DNA of 64,000 bases, from contig NC_067285.1 in NCBI RefSeq assembly GCF_020740795.1, forward strand, positions 37,209,318-37,273,317, in the 5' to 3' direction. The DNA comes from Apus apus. Lineage: Eukaryota > Chordata > Aves > Apodiformes > Apodidae. Below the pieces are notes generated by a model. It was not told where the DNA came from, ran no database searches, and saw only the letters and a program-made list of their open reading frames with translations. The translations under genes and the position numbers were made by a program. This document shows positions 1 to 30,355 of this stretch, one piece after another. Position 1 is the first letter of the stretch; every line of letters begins with the position of its first letter.

Positions 1-204
1 CACATTTTCCATGGGAAACTGATGGAGAAAAAAAATCCAGGTCACTAAATACTTTCTCCCTGCTAATGGACAGGCTCTTTAACATGGCTGTCCTGAATTG
101 CATGAATTTTGGCTGTGAAGGGTATCAGGGCCATATTTTTTCTGTGAAACCTGCCCAGATTTCCCCTATGACTTCATTTTCTCTTCCTCCTGATGTCCTA
201 TGTG

Positions 205-455
205 GGCAGGCCTGTACAGAGCACCATTAGCATTGGACATGAGGAGGAAATTCTTCATTGTGAGGGTGGTGAGACCCTGGCCCAGGCTGCCCAGGGAAGC
301 TGTGGCTGCCCCATCCCTGGCAGTGTTGAAGGGCAGGTTGGATGGGGCTTGGAGCAGCCTGGGCTGGTGGGAGGTGTCCCTGCCCATGCAGGGGCTTGGA
401 ACTAGATGATCTTTAAGGTCCCTTCCAACCCAAACCAGTCTGTGAACCTACGATT
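205..455 (+). repeat. CR1 LINE fragment (3' end)
   Basis: Carries the CR1 3' block gaggaggaaattcttcattg ... ggtcccttccaacccaaacc with the g-rich tgcccatgcaggggcttgga segment. Same subfamily as the copies at 1950, 32740 and 39670. Confidence 0.93.
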
Positions 456-611
456 AACACCCAGTTAGCTCAGAGGTAATCAAAGCCTAAAGCAAGAAAT
501 ATCCAACACAGGAGCATTTGGCAACCAATGGGTTTTACAAATAATAGGTGAGAAAATACACCAATTGCCCAGCTTCTTAAAATTACCTAAAACATGGAGA
601 AAAAAGCATTG

Positions 612-765
612 ACTCATAGAATCGTTTAGGTTGGAAAAGACCTCTCAGATCACCAAGTCCAACCATTAACCCAGCCCTACCAAGGCCACTGCTAAGCCAT
701 GTCCCTCAGCACCACATCTACACTTCTAAACACCTCCAGGGATGGTGACTCCACTGCAGCCCGTT
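612..765 (-). repeat. CR1 LINE fragment (3' end, second subfamily)
   Basis: Begins tcatagaatcgtttaggttg and runs through aagaccactc-like and cagcaccacatctacact blocks, reverse orientation. Confidence 0.88.
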
Positions 766-937
766 GAAACACGCCAGAAAACGAGCCATTTAATGCCATT
801 AGGTTACTCCAATTAACAAATGTATTGCTCCCTGCACCCTTCCCATCGACAACAGAGCCCTCCCGTCAAAACCCACCATGGCGGGTTTGGAGCAATCCTT
901 GCATCAACCTGGGCTTTTCCTCCCCTTTCTCCTGCAG

Positions 938-1089
938 GATACGCCATCGCTAACGCCGCCGCCACCATCACAGCCGCTCAGCTGAAACAAGCAGTGACAA
1001 TGGGACAAGACTTGGGGACCTACGCGGCGTACGAAGCCTACCCAGCCTTCGCCGTGGCCACGCGCAGCGACGCCTACGGGGCGTTTTAA
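938..1089 (+). CDS. A1CF: A1CF terminal coding exon (APOBEC1 complementation factor, C-terminus)
   Basis: A1CF is the RNA-binding partner of APOBEC1 in apolipoprotein B mRNA editing and a hnRNP-like nuclear/cytoplasmic shuttling protein. A pyrimidine-rich acceptor ending in ctcctgcag precedes position 938. The exon then supplies two bases of a split codon plus 49 residues and a TAA stop at 1087-1089. The peptide contains AAQLKQAVTMGQDLGTYAAY and ends FAVATRSDAYGAF, which closely matches the vertebrate A1CF tail (known family ending: a TFAV-R-DGYGTF-like sequence). Only this last exon is in the window; the RRM-bearing exons lie upstream of position 1. The gene is convergent with ASAH2. A paralogous hnRNP R/Q tail is less likely because the last residues are A1CF-like. 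Confidence 0.9.
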
Positions 1090-1415
1090 TCCTGCCTTCC
1101 TACAGATCCCCTTCCATCCAGCACAGGCAGGGACAGGGGAAAAAAAACAACAACAACAAAACAAACAACCAAAAACCCAACAACCCCCAAAATCTCAGTC
1201 TGGTAATTCTTGCAACCCTCCTGATTTTCAGCTCATCCCATCGCCTCAAGTTGGATTTGCAGTCAGGAGTTGTGTTCTCCTAGGTTTACTTTTTAGTGTC
1301 AGAACAGTGTGTTGGGGGGAGGGAGGGAGAAGGAGAAATTTAAAAAGAAATTGCCTAAAATCGGGTTTTCACGCTAGGAAGCAGAATCTCGGTCCAGAAA
1401 ATGAGTGGTTCTCAG

Positions 1416-1468
1416 GTGTGTGTGTATATATACACACACAGAGATATATGTATATACACATACACACC
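1416..1468. repeat. TG/TA/CA microsatellite
   Basis: A run of alternating TG, TA and CA dinucleotides with small interruptions lies inside the probable A1CF 3'UTR. Confidence 0.85.
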
Positions 1469-1949
1469 ACTGTGTGCATGTTTACAAGCAACAGCCTGTG
1501 CTCAAAACAGTTGGTCCCATGGACACTGTGTGACATGGGACAGGGGAAGGATGTGGAGTCTCCAGCAAGTCCCTCCGTGCATCAGGAGTTCTCCTCCTTC
1601 CCCAAAATTTCAGCCAGACAGACCCCAACCTTTCTCAGGCCAGCGGAGCAGTGGGTAAAATGAACAGCTGCCTTTTGTCTGCCTGGAGGTCTCCAGTTGG
1701 CCTCCTGCCACCTCTGAGCATCCTGTGCCACCAGCCCTGCAGGATGTCATCAAGCATCTCAAGTGTCTTTTTAATTCATCCAAGGGAAAAAAACCCCACA
1801 TTTATCATAAAAGTGTCTGCCCAGCAAAACAGACCAGTTTGCAGACTCTTGAATGCTGATTTGATTTTTAAAGCAAGGGGCAACCATTTAGCAGAGATTC
1901 CCTCTTGCTTTACTCCTTCCCAGCCACACCTACAAGTGACAAAACAGCT

Positions 1950-2473
1950 CTGGTGAGAGCCCCCCTGCAGGGCTGGGTCCAGCTCTATGGTCTCCAACAC
2001 AGGAAGGACATGGAGCTGTTGGAGAGAGTCCAGAGGAGGCCACAGAGATGCTCAGAGGGCTGGAGCAGCTCTGCTCTGGAGACAGGCTGGGAGAATTGGG
2101 GTGTTCAGCCTGGAGAAGAGAAGGCTCCAGGGAGACCTTAGAGCACCTTCCAGTGCCTGAAGGGCCTCCAGGAAAGCTGGGGAGGGGCTTGGGACAAGGA
2201 CAGGGAGGGAAGGGATGGGATGAGGGGAAATAGAGTAAAACTGGAAGAGGGGAGATTAGGTGAGACATGAGGAGGGAATTCTTCACTGTGAGGGTGGTGA
2301 GAGCCTGGCCCAGGGTGCCCAGGGAAGCTGTGGCTGCCCCATCCCTGGCAGTGTTGAAGGGCAGGTTGGATGGGGCTTGGAGCAGCCTGGGCTGGTGGGA
2401 GGTGTCCCTGCCCATGCGGGGGGTTGGAACTGGATGATCTTGAAGGTCCCTTCCAACCCAAACCAGTCAGTGA
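1950..2473 (+). repeat. CR1 LINE fragment
   Basis: About 520 bp, starting in ctgcagggctgggtccagct and ending ccttccaacccaaaccagtc. Inserted in the probable A1CF 3'UTR. Confidence 0.93.
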
Positions 2474-3154
2474 GCTTTCTGTTCTCATGCTTCGGGTGAC
2501 TCGGTTTCTCTAGGAACGGAACAAAAACACACAAGCTGTACAGCCTGTGATACCACCAGACCCTTTCTGTTTGTATCATTAGGGTGATCCAGAAGGTGTT
2601 ACAAGCCCTCTGTGGTTGCTGTTCACCACACCTGGCTCCACAGAAACCTACAAACCTGTTCACAGAGGGCAAAACAACCCAGAGTGTTACAGATATTGGG
2701 GCTTTGTTTTCTCTTCTATGTCCTTTGAGCCATGTTTGCCAACGGGTTATGTCTCTCTCTCTGTAAGACTTCCGTTGGTAGAAGGTGTTTCTCACTTTTC
2801 CACGTTCAGTACCTTTCCTCTGTGCTTTTTCTGCTATTTATATAAGTTCAGGAAGATGTCAAAGAAAAGGGAAAGAAGCAGTATTAAAAAGTGTGTGCAT
2901 GAAGCACTTATTTTTGTACGCCGAGTACAATTGTTTGTATAGAGTTTTAACACTGTGAAGTGTAGTGAAAAAAAAAATAATCTCACACCGTCCATTTACT
3001 GGAGGTCAATCGTGTGAATGTTTAAAACAGAATGAAGCAAAAAAATGACATCTCAATCATCCATCACCAGGAGATTATAACTGGGGTTAAATTCTGTAAA
3101 GCAAGTCTGTAATTCTGGAATAATCTGAGGACATTCACTGGGCTTTGAAATATC

Positions 3155-3160
3155 ATTAAA
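3155..3160 (+). terminator. A1CF: Candidate A1CF polyadenylation signal (ATTAAA)
   Basis: ATTAAA is the common variant signal. It lies about 2 kb after the A1CF stop and is followed within 10-20 bases by actttgtgaactgacctg, a modest GT-rich element. Confidence 0.35.
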
Positions 3161-4910
3161 ACTTTGTGAACTGACCTGAGTGCCTCAGTCCTTTCCTGCC
3201 TCAGCTTTCACCTGAGAGGGCTGGTTTCATGCCTGGTAAATAAGAGCACACTTGGCTCAGTGGGGATGGATTTGAGGGCAGAGACAAGGCCAGAGGCTGC
3301 CCAGCAACACCCTGAGTGTTTTCAACATGCACTTTGGTGACACTGGGCACACGCAGCAGAAAATCAGCAGCATTACAGCTCTTTCTTAAAGCAAAAAAAA
3401 AACCCCAAAGGTCTGAGGGTTATTTCCACCACCTCTTTGGCCACTGTTTGTTTATCTGCCAATGCTGCAGGAATAACATCTGCTATAAATTGACTACGGT
3501 GGTAATACCTTCATGCCTCTGCTGATCCCAAGGGAGGTGTCTTGGGGGTGATAGCAACAGAAAGATGGAACATGGAAAAATGAAGGGGTAGATGGGGTGA
3601 TACAGGACTTAGGGCTGCAGGGGATTGGTCCCACCTTGGGAAGAGCCTGTCACCAGGTCCCTGATGGAAAAATCACTTTTAGTCCTGGTCATTTTAAGAA
3701 AATGAGACCTGCCACTTGGGAGACTATCAGAGCTACAGGACTGAGCAACAGCAATTCCTGCCTCCATGCCTGGTAGAGGCGACATTAACCCTCAGGTTCT
3801 GTTCTTCCTCCTTTCCAGAGAGATCCTGAGGCAAATAAATGGGGGGGAAGATCTGGTACCTTGCACAGACAACCAAGGGCCTCCCTCCCAAGCCAAGAGA
3901 TATTTTGCCCAAATAGCCTGACATTGTCCTCACAGGCTTCCAAAGGGCTCAGCTGCATTCTGGGCTTTAACCAGAACAGCAGCTCTGCCAGCTCTACTAT
4001 TTCACCTCATTAGATTTTCCTGATGTCCTGCTTTCATTTTCTTTGAAATCAGGACAACGGCAGAATTCACTTTTGGGCTTTAATGTTTTCCCCTCTTGGA
4101 GAACTGGGCTTCCCTCTTTGCTCAGAAGAGGCTGTCCCATCCACTCTGGAGAGCAAGAAGGATTTTTCAAGAAATCTCCACCCCACAACCCAACTTGGAA
4201 CATGTTCTTTCCCATTCATAAAGATGTGGGCTCCCAGTGGATAGCAAGACAAAGCCAATAAGCCATACCCATCCTCCCCAAACAAGTCTAAGATGTGTTT
4301 GAACTGTGAATGATGAGAAGATCAATGGCCCAGGAAAAAAAAATTAAAGATCAGCAGATGACCACAAGTTTGGCTGTTGGCAGGGCAGGAAGCCAAAAAA
4401 CTGCCTTCTCCTTTTTTCCAGCTCCCTTCCTGGGAAACCTCTACAGCACAGGGCCTCACCTCTCAGGAGTGAAATGAGAATAAAAGATGCCTGAGGATCA
4501 CACAACAACTCTGTCTCTGGAGCTGGATAGACCCTGAAACATTCCATGCCAAAACATCCCATGCCAGAAGATGGCATCTCATGTCCCACTGAACTCCCTA
4601 CAGAGGCCTCTGGGACAAGGTCTCCAGTGGCTTTCAAGGGGAGTTGCTTCATCTTTGAGCTTGCATGGCTCCCTTTTCCCACCCACCCAACTGAATCTCC
4701 CATAGACCATCTCATCTCCCCATCACCTGGATTCCCCTCTTTGGGGGTAAAACATCCCACAACTCTGAAGCACAATGTTCCAGTTGGGGACTACAAATGA
4801 CCAGAGCTCACCATCTGCCTGGGGGTCAGCCTGGCCCTGGTGGTCCTCATAGTGCAAGACAGAGGCACGTCAAGGGAGTCTCCCTTCTTTCAAGGGCTGG
4901 AAATTATTTA

Positions 4911-5052
4911 TAGAATCATAGACTCATTAAGGCTGGAAAAGAAATCCAAGGTCGTCGAGTGCAACTGTCAACCCAACACCACCATGCCAACTCCTGAAGT
5001 ATCATGTCTACACATTGTTTAACACCTACAAGGGTGGTGACTCCACCATTTG
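4911..5052 (-). repeat. CR1 LINE fragment (3' end)
   Basis: tagaatcatagactcattaa followed by ggctggaaaag and the ccaactcctgaagt-type block; diverged. Confidence 0.82.
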
Positions 5053-5453
5053 TAACCCTCAAAACTTTAAACTTGTCTAAAACTACAATTCTCAGCTGCC
5101 CTTTGTGAAGTGCTTGGGGGAAGGGGGTGCTTAGACAAGTCCTCTCCTTCAAGGGGTGCTGGGAGTGGGGTGCCCTCTCCCTGGAGAAGTTCTGTTACCT
5201 CAAGCACCTTTCTGTGCCCAGAGCCTTGCTCTGGCCTGGCTCCAGCTACCTGCAGAAGACGTGGGCTGTGCACATCCAGAGTTGGGGCTGGTTGAGGGAA
5301 ACCCCCTGAAGAGCAAGGTTCCATGGTCTGCAGACCCACGTCATGCAGACACAGCCTGAGATGTGAAGGTGTTAAAAAGCCAATAGCCATTAGAGGACCT
5401 GGGGGTGGGTTGCACACAAATATCCTCTGTTGGACGCATCCAACCAACCACAG

Positions 5454-5491
5454 GATCAAACAGGTCCTAAAAGATCAAACGAGTCCTAAAA
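5454..5491. repeat. Two-copy 19-bp tandem duplication
   Basis: The unit gatcaaacaggtcctaaaa is followed directly by gatcaaacgagtcctaaaa, differing at two adjacent bases, and by the start of a third copy (gatc). Confidence 0.85.
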
Positions 5492-5582
5492 GATCTGACA
5501 GTTCCCAGAGACAGCCGAGGGACTCTCCCCTTTCCCTCAGTGCTTTGGGTCAGATCCTAATTTAACAGCCCTTCAGAAAGAG

Positions 5583-5752
5583 TTGTCAGGCCCTGGCCCA
5601 GGCTGCCCAGGCAGTGGGGGAGTCCCCATCCCCGGAGGGATTGAAAAGCCACATAGATGTGGTGCTGAGGGACATGGGGATTTGGCAGGGTTGGGGGAAT
5701 GGATGGACTGGATGACCTTAAAGGTCACTGATGATTCAATGACTCTGCATCA
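5583..5752 (+). repeat. CR1 LINE fragment (3' end)
   Basis: ggccctggcccaggctgccc through gatgtggtgctgagggacat to gatgaccttaaaggtcactg. Confidence 0.82.
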
Positions 5753-6035
5753 CCAAACACTGCTGGTAGTTCAGGAGGGATAAACACAGTCCAGGGGTGG
5801 CTCAGGCTCTGCCTGCAGCCGCTCGCTCCTCCAAGACCAGTTCCTAAAGCTCATGCTCATTTATGTCCCACGATGAAGAACAAGGTGGAGCTTTTCCTTG
5901 CCCGCAGAGCACGTAGACAAGGCACAAACAAGGCTCCACGTTGCAGGAGAGCAGCCCGAGGGAGGGCAGAGCAACTGCGATGAGTAATGCTAAATTTAAC
6001 AGCTGGCAACTTGCCCAAATTCCTGCGTTTGCTGA

Positions 6036-6063
6036 TTTTTTTTATTATTATTATTATTTATTT
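6036..6063. repeat. TTA-rich microsatellite
   Basis: A poly-T run passes into repeated TTA units ending in ttatttattt. Confidence 0.8.
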
Positions 6064-8114
6064 CTTCTTCCCCGAGGCCTGGGCTCTGTTCAGCCTTGAG
6101 CTGCTTCTGCTGAACGACAGCACTGGCACCTAGTGGCTGCTGGATCCGCAGGCAGGAGGGAAGGGCTGCTTGTCACCGCCGAGCAGGAGAGGACAACCAC
6201 GATGCAACCCAAGAGTCACCAACCCCAGGGCTTCTCACACCAGCCTCTCTCACAGCGCTGCGCTCGCAGCTGCCGGGTTCCCTGGACACCAAAAAGTGAT
6301 GGAGGGCTCCAAAAAAAACGCAAAGAGCTTGTGCCCATGGGTGGCAAAGAACCCAACGAGCCTGCCACGAGGTGCTTCACAGGGGACCTGCTCTGGGGCA
6401 CCAGTGGTACTCCCCACACACCCTCACTCTGGTCCTTAGCACCTCTTCTCCCGGGAGGAACACCAGCTTCCTACAAACCCTCTTCTGGGGGGTCACATTT
6501 CAGAGGGTGAACTTTGCCCGTGAGCATTTTTTAACTGCACAGTTTGATTCTCCTTGCATGAACACGGTCCTGTACAAGTGCTACTGAAGAAAACAAACCC
6601 ACGATTGGTGTAATGCAATAGCACAAACAGAATTATCTGCAGCAATCAAATAAAACATCGTGGTGGTGCCCCAGGAAAAAACAAGCCACTGTTTCCTTTT
6701 TCCTACTGCATTTCTTCTAGGAAAACAGGAGCATTCCCATGCGATCTGTTCTAGCTTAAGCAGGAAACAGGAAGTGGAGGGAGGTGATCATTATCCTGGG
6801 ATTCATTAAGCAGCCCCATTTTCAGGCCAGAAAGTGTCTCCTGTGTCCCCTACTGATGACCTGGCCCTGTTTTAAGACCATGCACGGTCTTAAAGTGAGC
6901 AAAGTGGGGAAATAGAACCTTGCAAGAAGGTTTCTGGATCATTTTGGATCAACTGGAGTGTAGCTGCACTGGGGCAGCCTGTCCCCTGGCACAGTGGGAT
7001 GCTGGAGCAGCATCTTCTGCTGCCCAGGTCCTGCAGATGGGGGAGTGAGTTATTAGGAAAGAACACTAAGAACATCTGCAGGGATTCAATTCCCAGTGGT
7101 GTTCTTCCAAAGCTCTCTCTTTCCCGCCTCAGCATTGCCATTGCTTGGAGCTCCTCCAGATAGGGATCTGAGAGAGTGGCTGCAGCTGCTCAACATGAAT
7201 AATTCATTCTCTCCTACTGATCTTAAAGAGAGGCAGAAGGATCTGACTGAGGATTCTCTGAAGAATTCACGAGACTGAGTACAAAACTGGAGCGTGTTGC
7301 TGGAGCTCATTAAACATTTACAACTGTTTAGCTGCAAGACACTACAAGATTCCCAAATCTTGTAGGCGTATTTTCTTCTCCCTGTGGACCCTGGATCTAC
7401 TACTTACAGAGGCTGGAAGAGACTCGGGGACTGTGGAGCCATTCCTGCTTATGGCACTCCATGGCAGTGCTGGTGGGAGGCACCTCAGGAGGGACCTGCC
7501 GCCAGCACCATGTCAAAGTGGTCATGGCTTTGTCCAGCCAAGCTCCTGAGTCTCCCAGGAGAATTTCCTCTACCTTCCTGGGAGCATTTTTGTGTTGAAA
7601 CCCTTTCAGTTAATGGGTTTTGTCCTTCTGCCCCGTCAATGGTGTCTTCATTCTGTGCTTTGATGAAACCCTCCACTGATCCTTCACATGGACGGGAGGA
7701 GCACCGTGAGTCCTTCTGGTGACCCACCTGTCAGTGATTCAGGCTTTAGCCATGCCATCTCTTTAGCTCTTCAGCCAGCCAGAGCCTGCTCACCTTGTGT
7801 CCTTCCTGATGCTGAAATGAAGCGGGCTGAGGTCTGCTCAGAGCTGCCTCACCCACAGCTTTTATCCATAAATTCCATTCTTACTGATTTCCATCTGCAG
7901 CACCTGAAACATAAACTTATTGAGGTTAAATCCATGCTTTGTACTTCAAGCATGACTGAGGAGTCTTCTCTTTTGCTACTTCGTGAATTCAGCAGCATTT
8001 TCCACTTTTATGGAGTGAGCTCAATTTTATGGATAATTTTATGGCCTGGATTACTTCCTGGTGTTATTCCTTCTGCCTATTCACAGTCGAAGAGCTCTTG
8101 GTAAACGACTAAAG

Positions 8115-8402
8115 AAAAACAATCACAACTTTTATTAAAATTTGAATCAGCAGTGATGAGATCTGGCCAGGAGAGGAGCAGCTTGAATGAGAATATGTTG
8201 GACACGTGAGACTGAGTGGCAGGTAGAAGCCAAACCTTTGCAGGAAGTGGAGCTTTGCACAGCAAAGGATGACCAGGGGCTCTCCAGGGCCATGTACAAC
8301 CATGTACAGAGTCACATATGCAGCAAAAACCTCTCCCAGGTGAGCACTGTGAACATCACTGATGTCCAGGAATGAAAGGATTCCTTCCATAAAGGAGGTC
8401 AC
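8115..8402 (-). other. ASAH2: ASAH2 3'UTR
   Basis: Short UTR from the TAG to a cleavage site expected shortly after AATAAA at 8136-8131; the sequence beyond it on the minus strand is T-rich (gtgattgtttttc), as expected for a downstream element. The exact cleavage base is inferred. Confidence 0.75.
8131..8136 (-). terminator. ASAH2: ASAH2 polyadenylation signal (AATAAA)
   Basis: Canonical AATAAA on the minus strand about 267 nt after the stop codon, followed by a GT/T-rich element. Confidence 0.8.
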
Positions 8403-28172
<19,770 letters not shown>

Positions 28173-28436
28173 GGTGCTGGCACTGTGAAAGCAAAGGAGG
28201 CCCCGTGGGTGGATGGGAAGCTCACAGCCTTCCACCAGACCCAGCAGCTTCAGCTGAGGGAGATGCTGCAGACTGATGATCTTCAGCTTTTTCTGCTGCT
28301 CACCCACCCAGAGCACGTCAGAAAACAACCTTGTCACCCTAATAAGGGTTAATTGAGGAAACTTCATCCCACAGGGAGCTCTTTGGGGTTGCTTTCTGCG
28401 TGTTGCTCTTCCTCCCGGGACAGAGGTTTCTTTTGG

Positions 28437-28449
28437 GTTAAAGATTAAC
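28437..28449. promoter_or_regulatory. HNF1-like palindromic site upstream of ASAH2
   Basis: GTTAAAGATTAAC matches the HNF1 consensus GTTAATNATTAAC at 12 of 13 positions (N counted). It lies about 265 bp upstream of the ASAH2 ATG. A half site, GTTAAT, lies at 28348-28353. HNF1 controls many intestinal and hepatic genes and ASAH2 is an intestinal brush-border enzyme, so a promoter role is plausible. This rests on motif match and position only. Confidence 0.45.
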
Positions 28450-28888
28450 AAGAAAGATGATTCCAAAGACAGCTCTGGGAAAAGAGGCTGTTCCCAACTC
28501 TGACAAAAGCTCTGGTGACCTCTGCCTTGTCCTGCTTGGGCACCTGAGGGCTTGCCTGGTGGGAAGTGGCACTTGTAGCAAAGTCCTGCCTCTTGCCCTT
28601 CTTGTAAGCATCTGAACCAGGGGGAAATAAGCCACTAAAAGAGCTTTGGAAGTTTCCATGTGTCCTTAGATGTTTCAGCAGATAAAGTTTAGTGTAGATC
28701 CCATCCCTCTCTGCCAGTGACCACACCATGGATCTGCCACAAAAGGCTGGAGCCTTATGTAGACTGCTCAGGGGGGTCTCTGTCCTTGGGGATGTCCTGA
28801 CCTGCCTGGGCTTGGCCCCAGTGACCTGGTGCAGCTGCAGTGCTGGCCCTGAGGAGTCCTCATTTTGCAAGACTCAGGCCTTAAGGTA

Positions 28889-29375
28889 TAGAAACATGGA
28901 AACCCAGACTGGTTTGCGTTGGAAGGGACCTTAAAGGCAATCTAGTCCCAACCCCCTGCATGGGCAGGGACACCTCCCACCAGACCAGGTTGCTCTAAGC
29001 CCCATCCAACCTGCCCTTCAACACTGCCAGGGATGGGGCAGCCACAGCTTCCCTGGGCAACCTGGGACAGGGTCTCACCACCCTCACAGTGAAGAATTTC
29101 TTCCTTATATTTCATCTCCATCTCCCCTCTTTCAACTTAAAATCCTTCCCCTCATCCCATCCCTCCCTGCCCTTGTCCCAAGCCCCTCCTCAGCTTTCCT
29201 GGAACCCCTTCAGGCACTGGAAGGTGCTCTAAGGTCTCCCTGGAGCCTTCTCTTCTCCAGGCTGAACACCCCAACTCTCCCAGCCTGTCTCCAGAGCAGA
29301 GCTGCTCCAGCCCTGGGATCATCTCTGTGGCCTCCTCTGGACTCTCTCCAACAGCTCCAGGTCCTTCATGCTGAA
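28889..29375 (-). repeat. CR1 LINE fragment
   Basis: From gtttgcgttggaagggacct to tctccaacagctccaggtcc; about 490 bp, upstream of ASAH2. Confidence 0.93.
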
Positions 29376-29952
29376 ATGATCATTCGTGGTCTTGGAAAGG
29401 TCACAAAGAGAAGCAACACGACCAGCGAGCCAGCTGGTCACCCAGACTTGCTCTAGGTGACCTTTCTACCAGCTTATTTTCCCACAGTAAGATGCAGCAG
29501 CCATCACCACTGCTGAATGTCACCTCCTAAATTGCCCAGTGGCACCAGAGCTGAGATCATGGGTTTCCTTCCTCCCTTTTTCACTCCCCACCTGGCAGGC
29601 AGGTGCACGGCCCCACGACCCAGCCAGGTCATCCCTGTCCCAGCACCAGCCTCACACACCTGCACAACACACACCTTTTGACCTCTGGCTTCCCTCAAGT
29701 GACCCAACTGCTGAAGTGACACTAAGAGAAGTGAAACTCAAGCCCTGTGAGATCCCAGGGGAATCTCACCCAACCTCACCTGAGATCCCTCGTGTGTCCC
29801 AGCGTCTAGAGGAACGTCTCCCAGCTCCAGACCTGTCTCAAGCTGGAAAGTTCAGCTGGAAAACTATTCCTGTCACAGCCCTGTGAGTCAAGCAAGATAA
29901 GAAATCAATCAATAATTTTTACCACACAAGGAGATAATAGTTGTTGCTTTTC

Positions 29953-29974
29953 TTTTTTTTTTTTTTTTTTTTTT
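29953..29974. repeat. Poly-T tract (22 T)
   Basis: Uninterrupted T run preceded by a T-rich stretch. No flanking target duplication or retrocopy body was recognised beside it. Confidence 0.8.
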
Positions 29975-30146
29975 GTCCCCAGTGCACTTATTTCAGTCCT
30001 GAAGAGCCCCTGCCTCTCTCATCCTTCCAGGATTGTGCTGCTCCAGTGCAGGAGGAATCTGGGACCACAACTTTTTTCCTCCTCTTTGCTTCATCACAGC
30101 TTGACCAGCCCACGGGACAGCTGCTGCTTCCTGTGTGGCCATGACT

Positions 30147-30355
30147 CCTCATCACAGGATGTCAGGGGTTGGAAGGGACCTGCAGAGATCATTGAGTCCA
30201 TCCCCCTGCCAGAGCAGGACCAAAACTAGGGCAGGTCACTCAGAAAGGCATCCAGACAGGTCTTGAAAGTCTCCAGAGAAGGAGACTCCACCACCTCTCT
30301 GGGCAGCCTGTCCCATAATCCTAATGGAAGGTCAGTCTCCAAGGTTCCTAAGAAG
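30147..30355 (-). repeat. CR1 LINE fragment
   Basis: caggggttggaagggacctg, ccagagcaggaccaaaacta, then ctctgggcagcctgtcccat. Confidence 0.9.

Larger units (their letters stand above)
1..937 (+). other. A1CF: Last intron of A1CF (partial)
   Basis: This is the sequence upstream of the terminal A1CF exon. It holds two CR1 fragments in opposite orientations (205-455 and 612-765). No other splice-flanked open segment was recognised, so the penultimate exon must lie outside the window. Confidence 0.7.
1090..3180 (+). other. A1CF: Probable A1CF 3'UTR
   Basis: Non-coding sequence follows the TAA. It contains an A/C-rich run (1140-1190), a TG/TA/CA microsatellite (1416-1468), one CR1 copy (1950-2473), then AT-richer unique sequence. 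The first plausible polyadenylation signal is ATTAAA at 3155-3160, followed by a GT-rich stretch. The UTR extent is inferred; no transcript evidence is available, and an earlier or later site is possible. Confidence 0.4.
3181..8112. other. Intergenic gap between convergent A1CF and ASAH2 3' ends
   Basis: No gene was recognised. The gap contains CR1 fragments at 4911-5052 and 5583-5752, a 19-bp tandem duplication at 5454-5491 and a TTA microsatellite at 6036-6063. The open frames here (for example near 6133-6510 and 7384-7722) have no recognisable family features and lack good flanking splice sites. Confidence 0.6.

Noticed and set aside
29953-29974. Poly-T run as the tail of a reversed processed retrocopy
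   Set aside because: No coding-like body and no target-site duplication was seen next to it.
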